From assembly GCA_019843655.1 (NCBI GenBank), contig JACDQD010000106.1:4460501-4524500 (forward strand): 64,000 nucleotides of DNA, read 5' to 3'. Shown piece after piece: positions 1 through 13,700 of this stretch. Numbering within the stretch: the first letter of the stretch is position 1; every line of letters starts with the position of its first letter. The notes beneath the pieces were generated by a model. That model did not search any database and was not told the DNA's origin. It worked only from the letters and a program-made list of their open reading frames with translations. The position numbers and the translations under genes are program-made. The stretch comes from Lethocerus indicus. Its lineage: Eukaryota; Arthropoda; Insecta; Hemiptera; Belostomatidae.

Positions 1-3000
1 ACATGTTTACCGGCCTTGTTACACATCCACAATTTTCGGTCGGTTTGATCTTTTTCACCTGTAGGGCTCATGTTATCCAGTCATATAAATGTAACTCGTT
101 GGAGACACATTGGGCTTGCAGGACAGTGGAAATTAATGTTTTTTTTTATATGTGAAAAGATATTTTGTAAGCTATTGCAGATGATTTCCCAATCAATCGG
201 GTTTATTAACCAGGCGTATTAGTATGTCCATGAGTGAGTATTTGGCAAACCTTCAATTATAAATAAGATAGATGTGTAGTATTACGATGGCTATATCACT
301 GCTCATTCATCGGTATGCTGTGTAAAGAACGTATCCACCGAAGCAGATACAATTGATTTTGAAAGAATTTCGTGTAAAATTACACGGGACACGAATCTAT
401 TAGCATTATACCGTTTTTATTGGTAAAATTATTTTAGGAAATGAAATTGAAAATATGTTTTATTAAAATCTACTTATTTTTAACAAACACATCTTGTTTC
501 GTAACGTTCTAATTACGTTTTAGTTCGTAACAACTGTTTAAACATGTACGGAACTCAAAACTTTATCAGCTCCAATCGATATCGGCAAACTGGGTTGTCG
601 GACGGAGTTAAAATTGGGGATTTTAATCCCTGACCGGACGGATGACATCGGCAAATACCAGCGACGAACAAAACAAAGGTCCAAATATTTGGCAAATAAA
701 GGGCGGGAGCGACATCAAATATGAGAGCGCGGAATTTACATTTTCCGGCTAATGGTAATGAATGTTTCCGATGGGTGGGCGATTGGGTAGGGACCCACCA
801 CCACCTATCATTAATACGATTTCGAAAAATCCCCCACTGTTTGTTGTCACAAATCGATGTCGGAGTAAAGAAGGGTGTAGAGAAAAAAGATTGAATTTGT
901 GCTGTCAGAAAATAAAAAAACTACCGCTCGATATTTCTCCATTATTCTTGTCAACACTATTCAATTCCCTTTACATGTAAAATATTTGTAAATCTAGTAG
1001 CGTTGAAATTGAAGCCCCCCAAAATGTGCGGCTTCTTGCTTACTAACGAATAACCAAAATACGGATTTCAAAGTACCATCTTTGAATTGGGCAATAAGAA
1101 CAAATGATAATACAGAAAGGATAATACACCAATTCAATCATCATTGGGTACTTTTATTTCGACAGATAATTAGGTAGAATGCACCTGGAGGCGTTAAAAT
1201 TCCCTGGACGCCAAGCGTTAAAACATCTTCAATGACCCTTTTTGATTTCGATTAGCCGCTTAGCTGCCGGCAACGTGATAAAACGTTAATTGAAAACGTT
1301 GTACGGGTGAATACTTTTCCCCGAATGCAATTCCCAGTCCCAGCGGGGGCCAGATTAAAATTAAAATTAGCCGACGAGTTCATAATTCATTGGCTTTTAA
1401 CGAGGTAGGGTCAATGAGATATATGGAGCAGATGAATTGCACGAACTGGCAGTGTAGTGCTGAGGCAGGGCGCTACCAAGTAGCCAAATTGTAATAAATG
1501 GAACCAATCAGAACGACATCAAATTTACATTAATAAAATAATAACATTCGTAAATGGAAGGACAATGCTCAATACAATGCTTACACGAGGAAGGACGGAA
1601 AAGAAAACAAACATAAAATGTTTCCTGTATTTGAGGGAGTTAAAAACAGAATCCAACAACTGTACCCTAGGAAAATTAATTTCGTTTTGTCATTTGAAAA
1701 TTATAACTGTATCGTGAGACAGGAGGTAAGTTCCAAAAGGAAATAATGGGGAAACATAACCGGGGAAATATCAGAATGTTGGCGTTAGATAGTTAGTGGA
1801 GCTAAGGCCGGAGGAGTTAAACCGCATCGAATTAGCCTTGAGGGGAGTTGACGCCGGCCAGACCGGTCGGTTTTATATAGGGAAAGGAATTAGCCGAGAT
1901 AGAGGGCAGAGGCTGTAAATTTCAAACATCTGGTTGTGCCCCGTGCTGTCTTTCCCAAATACTTGCAGCGGGCGACAACCTGGGTTCATAAACTCTGCGA
2001 TTTTATTACTAGCAGACCACGAAAGCGAGCGGCTCTTTTCAAATTTTTACGGACAATGCGTTGGGAGTAATTCGAATTTTGTATATGACGTATTTCCAGG
2101 TAGATGCGATTTTATAAAGAATATTTTATTTTTGTGATCCACCTATCTGGATCTCTTCTGCGGTAGAACGGTTTCAGCCACAAATATCATCCAGTCCGGC
2201 TGACTCGGCCATCGTAACTGAGCACGAGCGGTTCTGTAATACTTAATAAACACGATGCCTTCCGGTTTGGGAGAGCGATTTGGCCGGTGACACCTTCCGG
2301 GTCGTGCCCGGGGCGGCCTCCATCGCGGCCGTTCAACCGCACGAGTGTAGCATGGGCTTGTTGTTCCCGCTAACAGGACGCGGATCGCAAAATGCTCTTA
2401 TCTGGACGGACGAGGCTTATTGGGCACAACTCGGAGTGGGCCGGAGTGGGAGAAGAATCAAATCACGTGCTACGGAACTGGACGCTCTACGATTGAGCTC
2501 GAGATGCCACTTCGGCAACATTTTTCAATGCTCGGACAACTCTCAGCGATACACCATCATTGGACAAGTGAATTAAGGATTACATTATGCGAGGTTCCTC
2601 CATCAATTCTGACCCTTCAGAAAAAAAATACTGACCCTTCCATGAAAATTTCAGCCAGAGATGCTAGCGAATGCAAAAATATTCTAATAAACAGACGTAA
2701 ACGTATACATTCGTACTCTCTATGGTCTGAAGGTTTGGGATACCTTCAATGTTACGAGCATGAAGTGGAAAAACATCATGGACTGTAATAAGTGTATTTT
2801 TAGATGAGGAACTAATTCTATGGTAGACGTGTTTATTAACTGATATTATGAGACGGGGACATTCTTGTGGATAACAGGGATTAAAGAAGGCGTTATAATG
2901 AATAAATGCTTGAGGTGTCGATTAGCGGGGAAATTAGAGTGAGATATTTTTATAATTACGGGGATTAATTCTGCTGGCTCATCGGGGGTGGGGTTGGAAG

Positions 3001-5740
3001 TGGAAGGGTTTCATCGAATGGAGAGGGTTGTGAGTAATCAGTCTCTCTCATTTACATGGAGAGGCGGCGGGCTTGGTTTAACCGGTGGATCGAGAGGCTC
3101 GGTTTCCCGTCGATTCGGCAAATTTCATTTAATAATTCCCAACCAAATCCCCGTACAGCGGCAGCAACTCTTCTTATTTTTAAAACTCCGAGGGGGTGAA
3201 ACGAAACCGAGACCGCCCGTAGTTCCCCTCTACTTCATAGCGGATGAAGAAAAAAACTTGCAAATTGCTTTCCGCCTCTTGGGCTTAGCGGGCCGGGGGA
3301 AAAGGCCGAGTCGGTCCGATTTTTAAGTCCGCTTCTGCATCGGCTTTGTCGGACTTAGCGTTTGAATTGCGATGAGAGAATCGCGCTCACTGAGAAATAG
3401 AAAAAGTTAGACTTACCTAAGCAGGGATTCTGTTCTATTCTATTCTTTACAACCCTTCTACTTACCCCGGTCATGTTTATTACGCTTATTTAATTGAACT
3501 GATTTCCATTATTGGAAATTGAACTAGGGGATGGCCGTTGATACAGTAACGAGGTTTGTTGATTTAGTTGATATTAGACTGAATACTACTGTACTCAATA
3601 ATGATCTTCCAGATTTTTTGTTAAAGAAGATAAGCGTGAATAATTTTTAATAATCGTGTGTTAGTAATTGTAAAATTTTAGGCGACCCGAACTTTCTAAG
3701 GAATCGTTTTATATAGATATTGGAGACTAACGCCTTCGCCTATTGAAGTGCATGACTTACTGTTGTTTCCAGGGACTGCGACAATCGCCTACCTAAAACA
3801 GAAAAAAATTATATGATATTAATTCGAAGAAAAAACCTCAAATTTATTGATAAATTGATAATATGTTTGACATTGCGGCCTTTTATTATAGGGGTCACGG
3901 AATCAAAACTTAGAAATATTTTACTTCTTAAAAATACATAATTAAAACTTTAGATGAATAAAATGATGTGCAAGTTTTAAACAGGTAAACATTGACAAGG
4001 ATGGCACATATTTAGTTAATGCCGTAACAGACCAGTGTTGTTCTATGCCTCTGTTTAGTGTTGGCACCTGGTGGTTAAAAACGAAACTTCCGGTCAGTAT
4101 TCCTAACGTAATCAAGAATCTGGCAATTTTTAAATAACTGTAACCTCGTTCTATAAACTATCTCGGGGATAAAAGCGAAAATTTATAGGGAATGTAAAAT
4201 CTCAAGGAATAAGGTAAGTGGGAAAGATACAGTTCGCGAGATTATAGGAAAAAAATATATATTTTACTATCGGCGATAAAAAAGGCGCAACTGCCAAAAG
4301 TATGAGAATAAATCGGATCCGGAAATTAAAAGAAAATTGGATCGCTAAAAATAAATTGTTTTTGACTGACTGTTACTTTATGAAGCTAGCCACGGTTCAG
4401 GGGTGGGGGGGGCTCTTTAAGATGCAAATGCATTCACAAAACACTGCAGCAATTTGGCCTCCTCCAGATCAAGATCTGGGCTAAGAACGGATTTCTTACT
4501 GCTGGATTCGGTCGTAAAACTGATTCCGTGACTGGGAATTGAATAAAATGAAGGGGAAAAAATATTGTTCATTTCCGAAATCCAGCTTTGTATTAGGCCG
4601 ACGATAAGAGGAGCTCGCTCTCCTCCAATGGCAAACGGATCGAGGAGGCATTGATAAATACTTAGTCGGATAGTCAGCAGGGGTCACGAATGACGTCCAG
4701 ATTTTTCGCCAGAGACAAGCGGGCCCAATTTATCGACGATTAATGTAATCGCTTTTGGATTTCGGACAACATAATTGTGTGGAATAACCTGGAGTAGGAT
4801 GGTAGTATCAATCCGATGAAGGTTATAGGATAAGAAAAACAAATCAAATATTCATCACGGCATGGTTAGAAATTATTTTATATTAACGTTATTCTGACGC
4901 AGGAAGCCGAGAGGGTTGATAATAATCATCCGAGGAGGTGGTTGTCTCCTCTCGCCCGTTACGTCATTAGCAACTTGCAGTGAAAAAGGCCCTTAGATTT
5001 TTGTAACATGTACTAATTCCTTCATTATTTAGTGATGAAGGTGAAAGTAGAAAATCCTTCTTCTCCGAGACCGAATAAACAGAGTGCTGTTCTTGACTTC
5101 TTCTTTACCAATCAAGACTAACAAAAAACATACAAATAATGACGCCGACTACATCGAAAGTGAAATTCTATTCAACATTGCTGAAATAAGGTAGAAAATT
5201 AAAGAAAACAATAAAGACACGGAACTGAAATAACAAATGTAATATATTTCCACTCTCTGCAGGTTAATCTCAATCAAAAAGGACGGCATTAAAGTGAATT
5301 AGGTTCAAAGCCAAAGGAAATGATGAACAATTAGATTTCCTAAGATTAGAGTTTGTTTGAAAAGTTTATGCCAGAAATGTGTTCCAATTTATACTCGAGG
5401 AATGCAGAGTTCTAATGGAAAATTGAAACAATTGTTTGTAATATCTTGAGTCAGGGTAGTAATTCTACCCCGACTTGAATACTATTGTATACTTGTTAAA
5501 TTTGTCCCGTGGTTTTGAGACGAAATTGACAGACGTTATTAGTAATCGGTGATAAGTTCTCTAAAATCTATTTCCCCGTCGTCAATGGTAGAGTGAAGTA
5601 CTTAGTTTTACGGATGGGGGGAAACTCGATCGGCTGCCGGAGCATTTATCTCCAGATCATCGAAACTACATATCAATAGTTGTTGTAAAATGGCTATACA
5701 TAATGAGAGTAAGTTCGGCGCGAAGGGTAATCGGCGGTGA
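1..5740. other. Noncoding AT-rich stretch with two GC-richer pockets
   Basis: I see no recognisable gene, RNA or transposon here. Two GC-richer pockets stand out: about 2250-2500, with words such as GGCCGG and GGGGCGGCC, and about 2980-3330. Open frames in these pockets reach 122 codons (2420-2788) and 112 codons (2988-3326). Their translations show no domain, no compositional logic and no plausible splice frame that I can defend, and overlapping frames are open at the same place. Near 2590-2645 the word CTGACCCTTC occurs twice, 35 bases apart, separated by an A-run. The rest is unique-looking AT-rich sequence. Confidence 0.6.
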
Positions 5741-5810
5741 CAGTCCGGGCTAGCTTAGAGGTTAGACCGACGCGTCGTGAGTGCCGGAGTCCGAATCTCT
5801 CTCGAAATTA
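5741..5810 (+). repeat. tRNA-like relic, possibly the head of a tRNA-derived SINE
   Basis: The sequence TAGCTTAGAGG at 5751-5761 fits the RNA polymerase III A-box (TRGYNNARNGG), and it continues as GGTTAGAC, as in a tRNA D-arm. About 25 bases further on, GAGTCCGAATCTC at 5787-5799 resembles the B-box (GGTTCGANNCC), with a weak four-pair T-arm of GGAG with CTCT. The D-stem is broken and no clean acceptor stem closes, so this is not a functional tRNA gene. The spacing and the two boxes suggest a tRNA pseudogene or the 5' part of a SINE. I could not find a second copy in the window or a poly-A/simple-repeat tail that would settle it. Confidence 0.45.
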
Positions 5811-7330
5811 ATTGATTCAAGATTGAGTCAATCGATTACAAGCGCGAAGCTCATTAACTCCACGGTGCAGATTGGAATTGTTGTTGGAACAGAAGCCTAG
5901 GAGCCGTATGCCGGCGCCGATGGAGGGTTATTATCAGCGTGTTCCCCATATCCAACTGTATTGCTAACTAATGCTACGTTGGCAACGCAGCTCTAACTTA
6001 ACGCCGAGGTGATACTAAACACGCATAATTGAATCATATCCCTTCCCCGAGGGATTCGCATTAGCCCTAGCCTAGACCGGTATGTATACAAGTGGAACAG
6101 CCACAACAAAAGACACCGCGAACATATAAGTATTGAATTTTTTTTAAACCTTTAGTTAACTGCATTTCAACGCCATATTTCAATAAGCGATGATTAAATA
6201 ATAATTTCATAAATGTTATGTACGTTTTAAACTCGACCCGATCATACGGGTTTCTCGGACCTGTATTTTTCCATAAATCCGAGGGCGCGGAAATGCCCAC
6301 GGCGGTGGATATTACCCGGTGGATTTTCATGCGTCAAATAACATTCCCTTTTCAGGTGGGCTTCTATTTTGAGGGCGGTCGACGGGCCGACCTCAGCTCC
6401 AGCTTTTATCCGACCCGGTTCACAACCACCCACTCTTCTCTCTAACCTGTCGTTACACTAACAGGGACCAATCTTTACAAATGGAAATAAAAACGAAGTG
6501 AAATTACGGCAAATTGAATAACCTTTATTACTCAGTATTGACGTTTAAGTACCGCCGCATGGCGTATAACAAATGAAAACAATACCAAATTTTATGGGAT
6601 CGAACAAAATTTTTATTGGCCGAAACCAAAATAAAAATTGAACGTGGTCTATAATTTTCAAATAAACGCTTACACTTCGTTGTTACATGTTATAGCGTAC
6701 AAAATCAGAAATACTAATGTCTAATAATAGAATTGAACCGTCGAGATTATCGCTTTGACTGGCAATCAGGTAAATTTTATATCAAATCACTGAATTTTCA
6801 AACCCAACTGTCTACCTCCTGCACATGTTAACTAAGTCAGTATAACAATTAAAACTGGTTACAAAGCTTCTGAAGTGTCATTCAATAAAATCCAATGAGG
6901 AATGCAATAAAGAGATATTTCAAAATATGCGTATGTTGTGAGGGATTAATAAGTTTACACATATTCGCGTTGGAAACCAGATTACACTGTTCCCTTTTAA
7001 TCTTCGTCGACTGTATTAATTCGATCTAACAGGGTTTATTTTACCGTTTGAACAATAACAACTCTTGACGTATTGTTGAAAGCTTTTACCCGATCGCATT
7101 CTCCGGCTGTATTATTTGCCGGCGATATTTTGTTATTTGCTTGCCGAGTGAGTGGACCGGGTGGAGGGATCTCCTCCAGGAGGGAGGAGCTCTCTGTTAG
7201 CTCAAACACTCGCCCGCTGATGGTGCCCCGCTTTCGTCAACTTGAAATACGAAGAGAAATTGAAAATAAACACCTTTGTAGAAAAAGTAGAGAAGAAAGG
7301 GGACAACACAGCCCAACGTGTTTTGTTACA
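5811..7330. other. Noncoding stretch, nothing recognised
   Basis: AT-rich sequence with short overlapping open frames on both strands around 6070-6445. These frames run antisense to one another and carry no motif. No repeat, RNA gene or transposon protein was recognised. Confidence 0.6.
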
Positions 7331-7400
7331 TCTCGTTCCTCTCTCTTTTGTTTTCTCCCTTGTTCTCTCTCCCTCCCTCCCTCTCTCTCTCCTCTCTCTA
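7331..7400 (+). repeat. Pyrimidine-rich tract with CCCT/CT repeats
   Basis: About 70 bases made almost wholly of C and T on the plus strand, broken only by a few G and A bases. The core at 7365-7399 mixes CT and CCCT units. The open frames here read as Ser/Leu/Pro or Arg/Glu runs and are translations of the tract, not genes. Confidence 0.85.
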
Positions 7401-7649
7401 ATCTGAGCTGCGTTTAAATCAATTAATCGGCGCTTCATTTTACCCGCCCTACTTAGCATTTTTTCTACTTACCATTTTCTTTAACTAGATTATAGTGGGA
7501 AATGGGGAAATTCCCATTTCCCCCTTCACAAGAATAGTACTAGTAGAATGGAATTCTCTATTCCGATTTAATTTGTTTCATTCTTTCGATTTTCAGTCAT
7601 CGCTTTTATTTTCTCCATTTAATTTTAGTCCCAATTCGGGGTTTCTCCG

Positions 7650-7650
<1 letters not shown>

Positions 7651-7698
<48 letters not shown>
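7651..7698. repeat. (TA)24 microsatellite
   Basis: A perfect TA dinucleotide run of 48 bases. It is self-complementary, so it can extrude as a cruciform. It is also the kind of locus that expands and contracts and is often miscounted in assemblies. Confidence 0.98.
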
Positions 7699-7699
<1 letters not shown>

Positions 7700-7704
<5 letters not shown>

Positions 7705-10700
7705 CAAGATTGACTAAAGACTGAAAATTGTTCGAGGACAGTTGGTGAAACTTGTGTTGAGCAGAACTCGCCTTTGTTGGGAAAAGTTGGGCTGAACGGA
7801 GGAAATCTCCGGACGATTTATGACGATTTCTTCCCCATTAAAACTTGCCCATATCATCGACACCCACTCCCCACTCCCCACCTCAGCCAACTTTCCAATC
7901 CTCTGACTGCATAATCTAAACTGCAACGCTCCCTCCCTCATTTATTCATAGGCCGCGGCGGCTCAATTTTCGCCTTAATTTTCACTTAATTCAACGGCAG
8001 GTCATGTTTTATTTAACCAGGCTGGTATACGGCTCACAAATTGAATTGTAACTGCATTAAATTACTCTCCGTGTGCTGTTGTACGTGCGTTTATCTTGCT
8101 GCATTTACACATATCTCTTTCTACATTATGAATTGTAGTCTATTTGATCCGTGGATTGAAGTGTCCGGTCATATTGTGAATTAAATGGAAACCAGCAGAA
8201 ACGATTTCTTCGTTGTAATAAGTAATAAATATTGGAGTATTTTCGTTTCTTCTGCCCTCCGGAAACCGTTCTACCAATGGGCCAAAACGCCTAGATATAA
8301 CCCCATTAAAATAATCCAATACACTGATGCACTAATGTAAATGCAGAAGTAGACTATCGTAACGTTATTCCACTATAATATTAAAATAAAACATTTGTCT
8401 CCACTGGGATGATTCCGTCCTATTCTAGAGCGTTTGAGTTCGAGCCACCATCAATTCCGTCAGTAACAGTGCGGTTACAGCTTAGATACAGTATGCTAGT
8501 GTCGATTACGCGGTGATATTCCACACTCGGGAGGATTCATTAACAAATTCAATTTTATCGTATCGTAAAAGTTTTTGTATTATATCTGTGAAAAGTCATT
8601 ACAGAGCTCGTGAAATGATCAGACCTGACTTCCCGGCCCTGTGAAACATTTAACTCTGAATGGCGGTCGTTTTGGACGACCGAAAATGTCGATGATTGAA
8701 CTGCCTCTTTTTAAAATATTGAGTAATTTACTTTTGTAAAATTACTTATCAAATATTAATGGCTTCTCATTGTCGTTGTTGGGGCTTTTGTTAGGGGCGC
8801 AGTCGATTGCAATAGATCCGCAAAGGGGAAAATGAATAATTGCTAGGTTGAGCCGGTCAACCGTAAAGGAGCCGGCCGGGCGACCTTAATTTCCATATAA
8901 AAGGTAAACTCGGCCACCAATTAGCCTGTAGACAAAGCACTTTTCTATTTCTTTCTTCGTCCTTTTTACTTTTATTTTTTATTTCACTTTCCCCACACCG
9001 GGAAGATGTAATTGGCTACTTCTTTGTTAAATCTATTATCTCGGGAAATCGCGTAAGCAGAAATCGGGAAAGCAGAAAATTAGATTTAAAAAAACCAAGT
9101 TTTTTCAAAGTCGTTTTCTAAATTCAGTGAATCAATCCGTGAAACTATCCTTCCATAGTTTAACCCGAGACAGAAAACTCACAGCATCATACAGCACATA
9201 TATTGCATTACTACAACCTAAATACTCTCCTAAATGCTATTCATTCATCCTTATTATATGTTTAATGTGGATGGCCTGATCAATATTAGTCCAGTGCATT
9301 CTTCAACCAGCAGAAGATATCTCATCAAATTTGGAATTTAAACAACTTCATATATGGTACTTCCGAATTTTCCTAATGAAATCTGTAAATTTACGTTTGC
9401 TATATGAAGAGAGTCCTTTTTTATTCCAATTTCTCCGTTTCGTATTTCGTCCAGTCTTTACTTTATGAACCAATTTCTATGCCAATGATAAAAAGCAATT
9501 TCTGGCCGAGGCCATTCGGAACAGTTATTACCGCGAAATCTCATTTGCCAAATGTCCGTTTGCATAAACGCCGTTAACAGGTGTCACCTTAATCTCATAT
9601 TTTTATCAACGATTGCTATTTCCTTTTATATGCGATATTTTCTTTTATTGATCCTGATTTTTTGAATTTGAAGGGTGACAATATAAGTGATATGGAACTC
9701 TTGGAGTTAAATGATTAGTGAAATCTGCAACTTAATCCCAGGATCTATAAAGTACCATATATCTAAATCAGAAATGAAATCGATAACTTCGGTACTTAAG
9801 AACAGTACTAGTGTCAAATACTTAAAGCTCAAGTACTTATTTATACGCTGTGAGTGTTGATATTGAAAGAGATTTTTGTTGGGACGTATCGAACATATTT
9901 ATAAATTCATATAAAGGGGCTTGGGGGATGTTTGCTGATCCCACAGCATCCCTCGCGTTTCATGGCTCTGGCTCAGCTTCCACTCCACTATTGCTTACAC
10001 AGCTATTTCTCATTCTAAGCCCTTCGGCCGGACTAAATTTATATTGTCAATTAATCGCAGAAATAGGCACTATTTTCAGCAGTATATAGACGGGTAATCG
10101 AAATTTCATTGTACGTTTGGAGACTAAACTGTTCATTATTGTATTATTAGTTTCCAATTTGAATCAGTTTAAATATGTTCGTTCACTCACAACAAGTCGC
10201 CCTGTAATTTCCGTTAATACACTTGAATTAAGTAATATTTTTACTTTTTGATTTCGACAATAAAGTAGTAATACTGTTTTTAGTTTACTGTATTTATAAA
10301 AACGGCCCGATTGAACGTGTCATCATTTTTAGTATGGAAGGGGATTTCTAATATTTTATTAGACAGGTTTTATATACCTGTTATTTAATATTAAAGTATT
10401 GGCGATACCATAACGTCAAATTATCAATTGGAATTGGTCGACGGACAACGCATATATCGTACAGGAGCGATATGTGACGTATTGGACTAGTGGAGGAGGA
10501 GGAGGCACTATGAGGGAGGACTCTCAAAGACTACAAGGACCCGAGCTTTCATCGTATGAAGAGAAATGCTTTCAATGACAGTTATTGGTCAGATTGAGAT
10601 ATATAAAGGGGCAAAAAGATGTCAGCTGAGAAAAATGAACGGGGCGCCCCAGCCGGAATTTTTGATGCAGCAATCAGGTCCCAATATCTCATAGGAGCGT

Positions 10701-13700
10701 CCCGTGGAATTGTTACAAAATGTACCATACTGAACCCGAGTACAGAACACAGTATAATAATAGGTTTCGATTACTAATTCGAATTCAACATTTAAAAAGC
10801 CATCAGACACTTCATGCAATTTTTTTTCACTTGCAGTGTAATGTGTTATTGTCCTGTTAGAAATGTCTTAGAATTTTTTCCATTAAGTTCTTATTTAATA
10901 AATGTATCATAATTATGAATAAAACTGTAGATACTAATTACCAGTACAGAGAGTCCAATTCATTGTAGAAATAGCAGGCTGCAAGTTTCTATATAAACGT
11001 CCTATATGAAATATCTTCCATAACGCGTCCGTTCTTATATGCTTCTCCCTCATCACCTACAATATCTTACCCCTCTTACCCTGTCCCGTTCCGAAAGGTC
11101 CGACCGTCCTTTTCCAAAAAATATTTTTGCACTTGCACTAAATTCGTGCAACATCCAAGCCGTGTTTCTCTGGATATTTTCCAGAGACGGATCCGGCGTA
11201 AAATGTGTTCCCCGTTACGGTTTCCCACATTTTACTTCCGGCCCTGTACACAAGGAAGAGGGGGGATGCAGGGTCAGTCGTAAATATAATGAACGAATGC
11301 ATAAGCGGTGTTTGGTATCTCGCGCTTGAAAACGTGTCGTCGCCGAGCGAGCGAAGAGGCTATTTGCCGGTGAAGAATGGCCCCAGCACTCGGCAGGGCC
11401 TATCGAGCGTTATATACGCGGCGTATCTTGCAATTTTATATAAATTACATTTATATCCCGAGCAAGCGTGAGAAGCGAGGAGAGGGGGAGATACACGCCA
11501 AATTGCAGGCCCGCCGTAAATTAAATCGAAAGCGAACGAAGAAGATATGTTGAACTGGGCTGGGGAAATAACTGAGGAAGTTATAATCGCATCCACGGCC
11601 CGTAAATCATGACCAAATTTAGAAAATCGCTCTAGTGCGAAAAGAGGATTGAAAGAAAAATAAGAAGAATGAAAACTAGGAGGCTTTTTAAGAATGCCTT
11701 ATAAAAAATAAGGTTTTCGAACATAATTCTTTTGGAGAATATTGTAAACAGTTCATTTAGTTTAACACGGCTGAATATTGTAAGTATAATATATAATAAA
11801 ATATAATATATAATAAATTTAATGCTTTGAATATCATGAACCCATTTTCCATTAATAAACTTGGTTCTAAAGTGTTCTAAAATTAGACGGTAATTTGTAA
11901 TCATAAAATATCGTAGAATTTTATTTCACGCATACAACCTGCATTAAATAAATTAATTATAATCATGATTCATGTTTACCCAACAGAACAACTCTCGAGG
12001 TACTGCGGAAAGTGAAGTGTACTCTAAAGAGTGAAGTTGTATACACTCGGTCCGTAAACTCGGTGAAAAAGGAAGTAGGTAAATATAGCATGAATAATGC
12101 CGAAGAAGTTCCTCCCAAGACAGAATCGACTAAATTAGTGTAATGAAAAAGGGTTGAAAAAGAGTTCACCTTTAGTCTTCTCAAGTATCGATATTTTCTT
12201 AAACAAAACGAGAATCTGAGATTTCGTGTATTCCATTATTTGAATTTAAGAGATAAAAAATACAGTGTTGAACTCATAACTAATAGAAGAACTGACAAAT
12301 AAATACAGATTGTTTCCATTTCTTAAACAATGGTAATAATAATTCTGCCACTTTACTAGATCACAATAACAATAATTTAAGGGTCAAAATATCTTGTGTG
12401 TGATTTGTTACAGTGTCGACGCATTATTCGTCGTCATTTCAAGACCATTCAATTTTGGTTAAAATTTCGTGTACTGAGAGTCGCCAAAAATAATTTTTTT
12501 ACTTAATTCAAATGAAAAATTTGGTACGTTGAAATGAGGCGTCAGTGAATGTTATAACTATCTCATACTACCTGGCGACTGGCACTTTTAAAACGAACGT
12601 CCCAGCTAATATTTAACGCAACCCCCGCCGTTCAATAATCCGATGGCCGGATTTTTATCTAGCGGTCAACGAAATAAACCGGCAGCACAATTCGTGTTTT
12701 TCCCGTCGGAGACGTCGGGACGCGGCTGAAAAAGGGGGCGAGAAAGGGAGGTCGTAAATAGGGAGAGCAGAGCACAAACACCAAATATTGATTCAGTTTT
12801 CACTGGTCTTTCTGGTGGGCGGCTGTTTGTGCACACCACCGGACTGAGGCGTCTCCTAGCGGTTTTGGAACACTTCCAAAACGTTGGGTCGTCGTCGCGA
12901 CGCTGGTCCCAACCCTCCCGGAGCTCACACGTAATAAAATAATGATTTCTGCATCGCCGCCGGTTTTTTCGGGACCGCGGCCGATGGAACCTGGGCTCCT
13001 CGTTGAGTCCCTAAAATTAATTTAAATTACAGACCGTTATTCCCGTTAATGAAGTTTTCTGTCCCCCTTCGCTTGTCTACTCTTAAAAATGTAGAAGAGT
13101 ACGGGAGTGAGTTACTTCGCCACCGCATCACAAATATTTGATTTGAGGTCAACGGAATAATTAATAATTTTTTTATTAATTATTACAGTTACGGCCAAAG
13201 TTTATTTATCTTCTACATTCTATTGTGTCACATTAAAAGTTACACCGTGTATATGTAATCTAGATAGCGTCACGATTTCGTGAGGCACGTTTTCAATGTT
13301 GAAAATAATTACAGATTTTACTATCCGCTGGAAAAAATAAAAAACAATTCCCGCGGTCGTGGAGGAGGGGAAAACTCTTAAACTGGGATAGAAGGCGGGC
13401 GGGATAATGCTTTCGGGCCGTCTCATCCATTACATGTTGTCGAGGGCTGGCGAGGGCCGGCAGGGAGTACACTTGAACAGATACAGCGGCCGCAAAAAAA
13501 TAGACCCGGCCGAAGGCATTATGAAAATTTACAACCGGCCTTGATATCCACAGCCGGAAAGTCCGCTGGAATATTCAACGCGGCGCGTTTAATTGATACA
13601 GTGCACTTTTTGACTGGCACAGATTTTACAATGTGCAATCGGCCGAAAAACCATTACTGAATTACAGACGGTGGCAGGAAATCGAAAACGGTTTGGCTGG

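Noticed and set aside
2280..2788. Overlapping frames of 98 and 122 codons in a GC-rich pocket
   Set aside because: Two different frames are open over the same bases, neither has a recognisable motif, and high GC content lowers stop frequency by chance.
8421..8540. GAGTTCGAGCC resembling a B-box
   Set aside because: No A-box at an acceptable distance on either strand; such short words are expected by chance.
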